From positions 558,001 through 622,000 of the forward strand of contig NZ_LT629799.1 of NCBI RefSeq assembly GCF_900105785.1: a DNA stretch of 64,000 nt, in the 5' to 3' direction. The position numbers were made by a program, and so were the translations under genes. The first letter of the stretch is position 1. Each line of letters starts with the position of its first letter. The stretch is from Microlunatus sagamiharensis. GTDB lineage: Bacteria > Actinomycetota > Actinomycetes > Propionibacteriales > Propionibacteriaceae. Below are positions 25,432-33,852 of the stretch, piece after piece. Below the pieces are notes generated by a model. That model saw nothing but the letters and a program-made list of their open reading frames with translations, made no database searches and had not been told where the DNA came from.

Positions 25432-25782
25432 TCAGCTCTGCAGGGTCGCGTCGGTCACGGTGACGGTCTCCGCGACCCGGACGACCAGGGTTCCTTTGAG
25501 GTCAGCGCCCTGAGACCAGCAACGGAAGACGACCGCGCCTAGCTCAACGTTCACAGAGACCTGGACGACCAGCTCCCGATAGACCGTCAGACGCTCGGCG
25601 TCTGCCGATCTCCACCAGACGGTGAACGACCGGGCGAGGACGTCCCACGTGACCTTGACGCTTTCGCCGTCCTTGGCCCAGGCCCTGACCGACAAGACCC
25701 CGAGATCGTCCTCGGAGAGGATCTCGACCGGCAGGTGCTCGAGGTCTGCCCGGGTGGGGGCCTCGAACGGGTGCTTCGACAT
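25432..25782 (-). CDS. Hypothetical soluble protein, 116 residues
   Basis: I do not recognise a family. The protein looks like a single beta-rich domain: acidic N-terminus with 'DLEHLPVEILSEDDLGVLSVR', then alternating strands ('VKVTWDVLARSFTVWWR', 'LVVQVSVNVELGAVVFRCW', 'GTLVVRVAETVTV'). No signal peptide or membrane segment. I chose ATG 25782 because GAGGGAGA lies just upstream; the longer upstream frame overlaps the ettA promoter. It is divergent from ettA. Base use is slightly less GC-rich than its neighbours. Confidence 0.7.
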   Translation of the reverse strand: MSKHPFEAPTRADLEHLPVEILSEDDLGVLSVRAWAKDGESVKVTWDVLARSFTVWWRSADAERLTVYRELVVQVSVNVELGAVVFRCWSQGADLKGTLVVRVAETVTVTDATLQS

Positions 25783-25849
25783 GTCGTCTCCCTCAGAGTG
25801 GGCGTCATCGGGCCCAGGTCTCGGACCAGGCGCGACCTCGCCCCACTGG

Positions 25850-25855
25850 CATACT
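25850..25855 (+). promoter_or_regulatory. -10 box candidate for ettA
   Basis: CATACT preceded by TGG (extended -10 character) lies 63 bases before the ettA ATG. No clear -35 is seen. Confidence 0.35.
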
Positions 25856-25918
25856 GGGTGGTCGCCCGTGCCGCAGGGCTGACCGCGCACGCCGAACGCT
25901 CTCCAGACGAAAGCACCC

Positions 25919-27601
<1,683 letters not shown>

Positions 27602-27616
27602 TCTGCCGGGACCCGG

Positions 27617-27670
27617 CCACGGTCCCTGAGCTTGTCGGAGGGCGCCCCTCGACGAGCTCAGGGACCGTGG
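27617..27670. repeat. REP-like element, inverted pair (copies 3 and 4)
   Basis: Two near-identical arms of about 25 bases face each other across a very short loop, each with the core GGTCCCTGAGCT.GTCG. It lies 16 bases after ettA and 20 bases before the end of the converging SDR gene, so it can also act as a bidirectional terminator. It shares its core with 8211-8241 and 16252-16270. Confidence 0.7.
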
Positions 27671-27689
27671 TCGTGCAACCGCTCCGTCG

Positions 27690-28472
27690 TCAGTCGTGGG
27701 CGCCGGGGACGACCTGGTCCCAGTCGATGACGGAACCCGTCACCACGCCGCTCTCGGGCGAGAGCAGCAGCACGACCAGGCGCGCCGCGTCCTCGACCTG
27801 ACCGAGCTTGCCCATCGGGAGCTGCTCGGCCGCCCGCGCGAGCCAGTCGTCGCCCGCGCCGTGGAAGCGCCGCTGCGTCTCGTCCTCGCCGGGCGTCTCG
27901 GTCCAGCCGATGTTGACGCCGTTGACGCGCACCCGGTCGAAGCGGTGCGCGTGCGCCGCGTTCTTCGTCAGGCCGACGAGCCCGGCCTTCGACGCGACGT
28001 ACGGCGCGAGGTACGGCTGGCCGCCGTGCGCCGACATGGTGATCACGTTGACCACCGAGCCCGGCTCGCCGCGACGGACCATGTCGGCGACCGCGGCCTG
28101 CATCAGGAAGAACGGCGCCCGCAGGTTCACGGCGACGTGGGCGTCGAACAGCTCCGGCGTCGTGTCGAGCAGGGTGCCGCGGTCGGTCAGCCCGGCGGCG
28201 TTGACGAGCCCGTCGACCCGTCCGAACCGTTCCACGGTCGCGGCCACGCTCGCCCGGGCCTGCTCGACGTCGGTCACGTCGGCCCGCACGAACGTCGCCG
28301 GGTGGCCGCCGAGCGCGTCCAGCTCGGCGACGAACGCCTCGCCGACCTCCGCCCGCCGCCCCGTCACGACGACGTGCGCGCCAGCGGACACGGCGGCGCG
28401 GGCCACGCCCGCGCCGACGCCCTGCGTACCGCCGCTGACGAGGACGACGAGGTCCTGCAGCGATCCCGGCAT
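27690..28472 (-). CDS. SDR-family NAD(P)-dependent oxidoreductase
   Basis: A 260-residue classical short-chain dehydrogenase. Cofactor motif 'LVSGGTQGVGAGVARA', then 'VNAAG' and the catalytic Ser in 'VNVITMSAHGG'. The active-site Tyr-Lys pair is in 'YVASKAGLVGLTKN'. The basic residues 'TGRRAE' after strand 2 suggest NADP preference. The ATG shares a base with the stop of the upstream phytanoyl-CoA dioxygenase (TGATG), so the two probably act in sequence: hydroxylation, then oxidation of the alcohol. Confidence 0.9.
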   Translation of the reverse strand: MPGSLQDLVVLVSGGTQGVGAGVARAAVSAGAHVVVTGRRAEVGEAFVAELDALGGHPATFVRADVTDVEQARASVAATVERFGRVDGLVNAAGLTDRGTLLDTTPELFDAHVAVNLRAPFFLMQAAVADMVRRGEPGSVVNVITMSAHGGQPYLAPYVASKAGLVGLTKNAAHAHRFDRVRVNGVNIGWTETPGEDETQRRFHGAGDDWLARAAEQLPMGKLGQVEDAARLVVLLLSPESGVVTGSVIDWDQVVPGAHD

Positions 28473-29671
28473 CAGATCTCGTCCGTGCGGTGGCGCACGT
28501 CGTAGGTGTCGAGCGTCTCGGCGAGCGCGTCCGGCTCGACGTCGTCGGCCAGGGCCTGGGCGACGATCTCCGCCTGCGAGAGCGGCGTCAAGCCGTTGAC
28601 GTTCGCGTCGAGGTCGAGGTTCGTCGGGAACGGGTAGCCCTCAGCGGACGCGGCGAGGGCGTTGGCGAGCGAGGCGGCGTCCACGCCGGCCGCGCGCCGG
28701 GCCCGCAGCACCGGGTAGACCGCCCGGACGACCTTCGAGCGGTCCACCGTCTCCATGGCCCGGCCGAAGGCCGAGCTGACCTGCAGCAGGTTCGCCATCC
28801 GCTGCACGTCGGCGGAGACGTTGGTGCCGGCCCCGTGGAACAGCGCCGGGTTGAAGAACGCCGCGTCGCCCTTGGCCAGCGGCAGCTGCACGTACGAGCG
28901 CAGGAAGTGCTCCCGGAACTCCGGCAGGCGCCACGCCAGGTAGCCGGGGGCGTACTGGTGGCTGTACGGCAGGTACATCGTCGGGCCGCTCTCGACGGGC
29001 ATGTCGGAGTGCGCGACCGCGCCCTGCAGGGTCAGCACCGGGGACAGCAGGTGGACGTGCGCGGGGTAGCGCGCCGCCGTCTCGTTCGACAGGAAGCCGA
29101 GGTGGTAGTCGCGGTGCGGGTCCTGCGCCTGGCCGCCGGGGCGGACGACGTTGACCTGCGAGGTGACCTGGTAGGCCGGGCCCAGCCAGGCCGACGACAC
29201 CAGCGCGAGCAGGTCGTTGCCGTAGTAGTCGACGAACGTGCCGGGGTCGCGCACCGCGAGCTTCTCCAGCGCGTTCCACACGCGGTCGTTCGCGCCGCTG
29301 CCGAAGTGGTCGTTGCCGCCGGCCCCGCCGGCCCGCTCCGCCGTGATGATCTCCTCGAACGCGGCGGTGGCGCGGTCGACCACCGCGGTGTCGGGGAACG
29401 CGCCGCGGAAGGCGACGACGCCGGGCCCGTCGGTGAGGGCGCGGACGAGCTCGGCCTGCACGGTCTCGCGGCCCGCGTCGTCGACGGCGACCCGGCGCAG
29501 CGTGGCCGCGTCGTAGACGAGCACGTCCTGCACCACCTCGGCGGCGTGCGGGTAGTCGGCGACGTCGGTTCGCTGCTCGAGCAGGGCGAGGAAGTCGTCG
29601 AGCCGGCAGTCGGCCTCGGTGAACCGGGCGGGGAGCTGCTGGGAGCCGGGGCGCTGAGCGGTGACCGTCAT
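28472..29671 (-). CDS. Phytanoyl-CoA dioxygenase family (Fe(II)/2-oxoglutarate oxygenase)
   Basis: A 399-residue PhyH-superfamily protein, expected to hydroxylate a substrate using Fe(II), O2 and 2-oxoglutarate. The iron-binding HxD is in 'QDPHRDYHLGFLS', the distal His in 'ALFHGAGTN', with 'VESGPTMYLPYSHQYAPGY' between, a typical PhyH strand. The N-terminal 100 residues are longer than in minimal PhyH. ATG 29671 is preceded by AGGAGA. Co-transcribed with the SDR and divergent from a LacI-type regulator, so it is likely induced by a small molecule such as a sugar or polyol derivative. The substrate is unknown. Confidence 0.85.
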   Translation of the reverse strand: MTVTAQRPGSQQLPARFTEADCRLDDFLALLEQRTDVADYPHAAEVVQDVLVYDAATLRRVAVDDAGRETVQAELVRALTDGPGVVAFRGAFPDTAVVDRATAAFEEIITAERAGGAGGNDHFGSGANDRVWNALEKLAVRDPGTFVDYYGNDLLALVSSAWLGPAYQVTSQVNVVRPGGQAQDPHRDYHLGFLSNETAARYPAHVHLLSPVLTLQGAVAHSDMPVESGPTMYLPYSHQYAPGYLAWRLPEFREHFLRSYVQLPLAKGDAAFFNPALFHGAGTNVSADVQRMANLLQVSSAFGRAMETVDRSKVVRAVYPVLRARRAAGVDAASLANALAASAEGYPFPTNLDLDANVNGLTPLSQAEIVAQALADDVEPDALAETLDTYDVRHRTDEI

Positions 29672-29737
29672 GGTCTCTCCTGGTGGGTAGGACGGGTGGC
29701 GTACGCAGAACAGTAGGGGAGCGTGAGAGGCTGGCGA

Positions 29738-29771
29738 CCTCATCAAACCCCTCAGAAACACCTCAGAACGA
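29738..29771. promoter_or_regulatory. Three direct repeats, probable LacI-type operator region
   Basis: CCTCA begins at 29738, 29750 and 29761. The last two extend to CCTCAGAA and are spaced 11 bases apart, one helical turn. They lie directly before the LacI gene and 67-100 bases upstream of the divergent oxygenase start. Confidence 0.45.
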
Positions 29772-29780
29772 GGTCAGGCC

Positions 29781-30824
29781 GTGCCTCACCACCCCTACCG
29801 GATCCGCGAGATCGCCGAGCAGTCCGGGCTCAGCCCCGCCACCGTCGACCGCGTGCTCAACGAGCGTCCCGGCGTGCGGGCGAGCACCGTCGCCGAGGTG
29901 CGCCAGGCGATCGTCGACCTCGACCGGCAGCGCGACCAGGTCCGGCTCGCCGGGCGCACCTTCCTCGTCGACCTCGTGATGCGGGCGCCGCGGCGGTTCA
30001 CGGCCGGTGTCCGCGCCGCGCTGGAGGCGGAGCTGCCGACGTTGCAGCCGGCGCTCGTGCGCGCCCGCTTCCGGCTGCGGGAGGAGGGACCGGTCGCCGA
30101 GGTGGTCGAGACCCTGGACGCCATCGCCCGACGCGGGTCGCACGGCGTGCTGCTCAAGGCGCCCGACCACCCCGACGTCGTGGAGGCGGTGGACCGGCTG
30201 GTGGCCCGCGGCATCCCGGTGGTCACGCTGGCCACCGACCTCCCGCTCAGCCGGCGGGCGGCGTACGTCGGCATCGACAACCGCGCGGCGGGGGCGACGG
30301 CGGCCTACCTGCTCACGCGGACCGGCGGCGCCAGCGCGGCGCCGGTCCTGGTGACGCTGAGCAGCACGAGCTTCCGCGGCGAGGAGGAGCGCGAGGCGGG
30401 GTTCCGCTCGACGATGCGGGAGATGGCGCCCGGTCGGGTGCTGCGCGAGGTCTCCGAGACCGACGGGCTCGACGCCTCCATGCTGCGGGCCGTCGGCGAC
30501 GTCCTCGACGCCGAGCCCGACCTCGACGCGGTCTACTCGATCGGCGGGGGCAACACCGCGGTGCTGGAGGCCTTCCGCGCGCGGGGGCGGGTCCCGCAGG
30601 CGTTCGTCGGCCACGACCTCGACGAGGACAACCTGACGCTGCTGCGCCGCCACCAGATCACCGCGGTCCTGCACCACGACCTGCGCGCCGACGCCCGGCA
30701 GGCGTGCCGCCTGCTGCTGCAGTGGCACGGCGCCATCCCGGGCGTCGTGTCGTCCGCGCCGTCGGCGATCCAGGTCGTCACGCCCTTCAACGTGCCGCTC
30801 GACGCCGGTCGAGGTGGCTCGTAG
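29781..30824 (+). CDS. LacI-family transcriptional regulator
   Basis: A 347-residue regulator. The helix-turn-helix 'IREIAEQSGLSPATVDRVLN' spans about residues 8-27, followed by 'ERPGVRASTVAEVRQAI' of the hinge region. A periplasmic-binding-type effector domain follows, with 'AYVGIDNRAAGATAAYLL' and 'AVYSIGGGNTAVLEAFRARG'. It is closest in pattern to the subgroup using a sugar-binding periplasmic fold of the RbsB kind. GTG start. It is divergent from the oxygenase-SDR pair and probably controls it and itself through the repeats at 29738-29771. Confidence 0.88.
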   Translation: MPHHPYRIREIAEQSGLSPATVDRVLNERPGVRASTVAEVRQAIVDLDRQRDQVRLAGRTFLVDLVMRAPRRFTAGVRAALEAELPTLQPALVRARFRLREEGPVAEVVETLDAIARRGSHGVLLKAPDHPDVVEAVDRLVARGIPVVTLATDLPLSRRAAYVGIDNRAAGATAAYLLTRTGGASAAPVLVTLSSTSFRGEEEREAGFRSTMREMAPGRVLREVSETDGLDASMLRAVGDVLDAEPDLDAVYSIGGGNTAVLEAFRARGRVPQAFVGHDLDEDNLTLLRRHQITAVLHHDLRADARQACRLLLQWHGAIPGVVSSAPSAIQVVTPFNVPLDAGRGGS

Positions 30825-30901
30825 CGCCCGTGGTCCTGACGACCGGGAAGACGTACGCGGTCGTGGGCCCGTCGACGGACCCCGGGGAGTGAGGTCCGGG
30901 T

Positions 30902-31285
30902 TCAGTGCCGGGCGGCCCAGTGCGGGTTGCTCATGAACCCCAGCACGTTGTCGAAGGGGTCGACCACCGACGCCGTCACGAAGCCCTCCCCGCGCGGGGT
31001 GACGGGCTGCCGCTGGGTGGCACCCAGGGCGACGAGGCGGTCGAGCGCGGCCTGCGGGTCGTCGACGTGCCAGCTGAGGACGGCCCCGCCCGGCGTACGC
31101 GGCTCGTCGGCCGGGGCGTAGCGGGCGTCGATGATGCCGAGCTCGTCCTCGTCCGGCCCGACGCGGAACTCCACGTAGCCCGGGGTGACGTGGTAGGGCT
31201 CGACGCCGAGGACCTCGGCGTACCACCGGGCCGCAGCCTCGAGGTCGGCGGCGTAGACGTTGACGTTGGACATGCCCTGGAGCAT
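30902..31285 (-). CDS. VOC-fold (glyoxalase/bleomycin-resistance type) protein
   Basis: A 127-residue single-domain protein with two beta-alpha-beta-beta-beta modules: 'NVNVYAADLEAAARWYAEVL' at the start and 'LSWHVDDPQAALDRLVALGA' in the middle, ending 'VVDPFDNVLGFMSNPHW'. Family members are metal enzymes or drug-binding proteins; the role here is unknown. ATG 31285 is favoured over ATG 31273 because AGGAGG lies 7 bases upstream. It is divergent from a WYL-domain regulator across a perfect palindrome, and is therefore a likely target of it. Confidence 0.85.
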   Translation of the reverse strand: MLQGMSNVNVYAADLEAAARWYAEVLGVEPYHVTPGYVEFRVGPDEDELGIIDARYAPADEPRTPGGAVLSWHVDDPQAALDRLVALGATQRQPVTPRGEGFVTASVVDPFDNVLGFMSNPHWAARH

Positions 31286-31332
31286 CGGTGTGCCTCCTGC
31301 ATCGGTTCGGCTGACTCGACCAGGGTCGCGGA

Positions 31333-31359
31333 GAAAGTGATCACCTCCCGATCACTTTC
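31333..31359. promoter_or_regulatory. Perfect palindrome, probable WYL-regulator operator
   Basis: GAAAGTGATC and GATCACTTTC form perfect 10-base arms around ACCTCCC. It is AT-rich against the background and centred between the divergent VOC gene and the WYL regulator, about 30 bases before the regulator's GTG. Confidence 0.7.
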
Positions 31360-31376
31360 TTCACGAGGATGAGCGG

Positions 31377-32330
31377 GTGCGCGCGGACCGCCTGGTGAGC
31401 CTCCTGCTCCTGCTGCAGTCACGCCGACGCCTGACCGCGGCCGAGGCGGCGCAGGAGCTCGAGGTGTCCGTCCCCACGGTGCGGCGCGACCTCGAGGCGC
31501 TGTCGGCGGCGGGCGTGCCCGTCTACGCCCAGCCCGGTCGCGGCGGGGGCTGGTCGCTGGTCGGCGGGGCGAGGACCGACCTGAGCGGGCTCACGGCGCC
31601 GGAGGTGCGGGCGCTGTTCCTGCTGGTGGGCCCGGGGAGCGACGTGTCGCCGGCCGTCCGGACCGCGCTGCGCAAGCTGGTGCGGGCGCTGCCGTCGACG
31701 TTCCGGGAGCAGGCCGAGACCGCCGGGTCCGCCGTCGTGCTCGACCGACGGCGCTGGGGCGCCGAGCCGGTCGCCCGCCCGCCGCACCTGGACGCGCTCG
31801 AGCGTGCCGTCGTCGAGCGGCGTCGGGTGCGGCTCGCCCACGCGGGCTCGAGGGGCGGCGCGACCGAGCGCGACGTGGAGCCGCTCGGGCTCGTCGACCA
31901 CGACGGGACCTGGTACCTGCTGGCGGGGACGGTGGCCGGGCAGCGCACGTTCCGGGTCGACCGGGTGAGCGCCGTGACGGGACCGGCGAGCGGCGAGGAG
32001 CGGTTCGAGCCGCCGCCCGGCTTCGACCTGGGCGCCGCGTGGGCGGCGGTCGCGGCCGGGATCGAGCGGGCCCGCTCCGCCGTCGAGGCGACGCTGACCC
32101 TGCCCGAGGACCGCGTGGGCGCCTTCCGCGACGTGCTCGGCCCGGCCTACGTCGACGTGGTCGGCAGCGAGGCGGGGCGCACGCGGCTGCGGGCGCGCGC
32201 CGACACGGCGACGATGCTCGCCCGTCAGCTCGCCGGGTGGGCCGACCTGGTCGTGGTGGAGGGACCCGAGGAGGTGCGCGCCGAGCTGGTCCGCCTCGGC
32301 GCGTCCCTGACCACGGCGTACGGGACCTGA
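31377..32330 (+). CDS. HTH/WYL-domain transcriptional regulator
   Basis: A 317-residue protein with a DeoR-type winged helix at the N-terminus ('MRADRLVSLLLLLQ', 'TAAEAAQELEVSVPTVRRDL', wing 'AQPGRGGGWSLVGG'), then the WYL domain ('REVEPLG'-like 'RDVEPLGLVDHDGTWYLLAG' and 'RTFRVDRVSAV') and a C-terminal WCX-like extension. WYL domains sense nucleic acid or small ligands. GTG 31377 retains the first helix. It is likely autoregulated and controls the divergent VOC gene through the palindrome at 31333-31359. Confidence 0.88.
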   Translation: MRADRLVSLLLLLQSRRRLTAAEAAQELEVSVPTVRRDLEALSAAGVPVYAQPGRGGGWSLVGGARTDLSGLTAPEVRALFLLVGPGSDVSPAVRTALRKLVRALPSTFREQAETAGSAVVLDRRRWGAEPVARPPHLDALERAVVERRRVRLAHAGSRGGATERDVEPLGLVDHDGTWYLLAGTVAGQRTFRVDRVSAVTGPASGEERFEPPPGFDLGAAWAAVAAGIERARSAVEATLTLPEDRVGAFRDVLGPAYVDVVGSEAGRTRLRARADTATMLARQLAGWADLVVVEGPEEVRAELVRLGASLTTAYGT

Positions 32331-32336
32331 ACCGGC

Positions 32337-33827
32337 TCAGCGGATCGCGCGGACCCCGACCGGCTGCACGTACGGCACCCCGGTGCGCAGCGTGGCGGAG
32401 AAGGCGTCGTCGGCCCAGACCAGCAGCGTGTGGTCGCCGGGCTGCAGGCGGTAGACGGAGTCGTTGGGGAAGAAGGGCTGGAGGCCGGGCTGCCCGTCCG
32501 GGGCGTACACGATGGCCCGGTTCGCCGCGGCCGGGCTCGGCACCACCCGGTAGAGCCCGGCGCGGGTGACCCGCAGCGTCAGCAGGGCGTAGCCGCCGTC
32601 GGTGAAGGTCACGTCCCGCACGACGTCGGGGTCGAGGACGCCGGAGGGCACGTCGCTCCGCTCGGCGTTCAGGACCATGAGGACCTGCGCGCGGCTGAGG
32701 CCGCGGGCGTAGCCGAGGACCGCGTCCGCCACGCTCTCGGGCAGGCTGGTGCGCCACCCGTCGCCGTCCTGCACCGCGGTCAGCGAGAAGGCCCCGTCGT
32801 GCCCGAGCAGCTCGAGCGCGCCGAGCGTGCCCGCTCCGCCCGCGTAGCGGTACGGCGTCGGGCGCAGGCACGAGGTCCGGCGGCCCACGGTCGCGCACGG
32901 ACCGGCCAGGTCCAGCGACGTCCCGAGGCGGAGCGCGCCGACGCGGACGACGGTGCGCCCGCCCTCGCTCGGCCCCGGCGTCGTCAGCAGCCCGGACACC
33001 TGCGGGGAGGAGCGGTCGGGCCCGCTGAGGGCGAGCCGGCCCGCCCAGAGCTGCACGACGTCCGACCCCGACGCGTCCAGGGTCCGGGCGAGCGGCACCG
33101 CGTCGCGCCGGGCCTGCGGGTCGAGCAGGGCGCGGAGCGTCGACTCGACCGCGGCCTGCGGGTCGGGTGCGGGGGTGGGTTCGAGGGCCTCGACCGCGGT
33201 GGGGCTGCCGGCGGGGACCGCGGGCCCGAGCAGCGTGGCGAGCACGCTCACGTACCACCGGCCGCCGCGCTCGACCGCGACCAGCCCCGTGCGCCGCCCG
33301 AGCCCGGGCAGGTCGCCGACGCCGTACGACTCCACCTCAGGCTCGCTCACCCGCTCGCGGGCGAGCCAGGTCCGCAGCAGCCCGTGGGCCCGGGCGGGGT
33401 CGCTGCGCACGCGGACGACCAGGTCGCCGAGCCCGACGACCGCGACGCCGCCGCCCTCGGACTCCACGCGCGGCGAGGCGCCGGTGAGGGTGAGATCGAG
33501 CCCGTCGAGCGGACGGGCGTCGTCACCGGCGCGGCCGCCGCCGACGGCCTGGGGGAGGTCGAGGTCCACCAGGCGCTGGGCGAGCGAGGAGCCCAGGCGG
33601 GCGAGGGCGGCGCGCTCGGAGGGTTCGACGAGGCGGGCCAGGGCGCCGAGGTCCTCGTGGTCGAGGGCCGTGACGACGCCCGAGGCGAGCCGGGTCGGCG
33701 AGGACGCCCCGCCGCGCAGCCGGTCGACCACCGCGAGGCCGCCGAGCACGAGGGCGACGACCAGCACGCCGACGCCGAGGACGAGCAGCAGCCGTCTGTC
33801 GACCGGACGGGGCTCGACGGCGAGCAC
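32337..33827 (-). CDS. Hypothetical membrane-anchored extracytoplasmic protein
   Basis: A 496-residue protein with no family I can name. A short cytoplasmic N-terminus with 'PRPVDRR' is followed by one membrane segment at about residues 13-35. The rest is extracytoplasmic and beta-rich, with two Cys ('GPCATVGRRTSCLRPTPYRY') that could form a disulphide. Actinobacterial single-pass proteins of this shape are common in the envelope. GTG 33827 leaves CGGAGG almost touching the start, so the start is uncertain. It is 25 bases after the FAD/Fe-S dehydrogenase on the same strand and converges on the WYL gene. Confidence 0.7.
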   Translation of the reverse strand: MLAVEPRPVDRRLLLVLGVGVLVVALVLGGLAVVDRLRGGASSPTRLASGVVTALDHEDLGALARLVEPSERAALARLGSSLAQRLVDLDLPQAVGGGRAGDDARPLDGLDLTLTGASPRVESEGGGVAVVGLGDLVVRVRSDPARAHGLLRTWLARERVSEPEVESYGVGDLPGLGRRTGLVAVERGGRWYVSVLATLLGPAVPAGSPTAVEALEPTPAPDPQAAVESTLRALLDPQARRDAVPLARTLDASGSDVVQLWAGRLALSGPDRSSPQVSGLLTTPGPSEGGRTVVRVGALRLGTSLDLAGPCATVGRRTSCLRPTPYRYAGGAGTLGALELLGHDGAFSLTAVQDGDGWRTSLPESVADAVLGYARGLSRAQVLMVLNAERSDVPSGVLDPDVVRDVTFTDGGYALLTLRVTRAGLYRVVPSPAAANRAIVYAPDGQPGLQPFFPNDSVYRLQPGDHTLLVWADDAFSATLRTGVPYVQPVGVRAIR

Positions 33828-33852
33828 CTCCGGACCTGCCGGTGCAGGCGCC

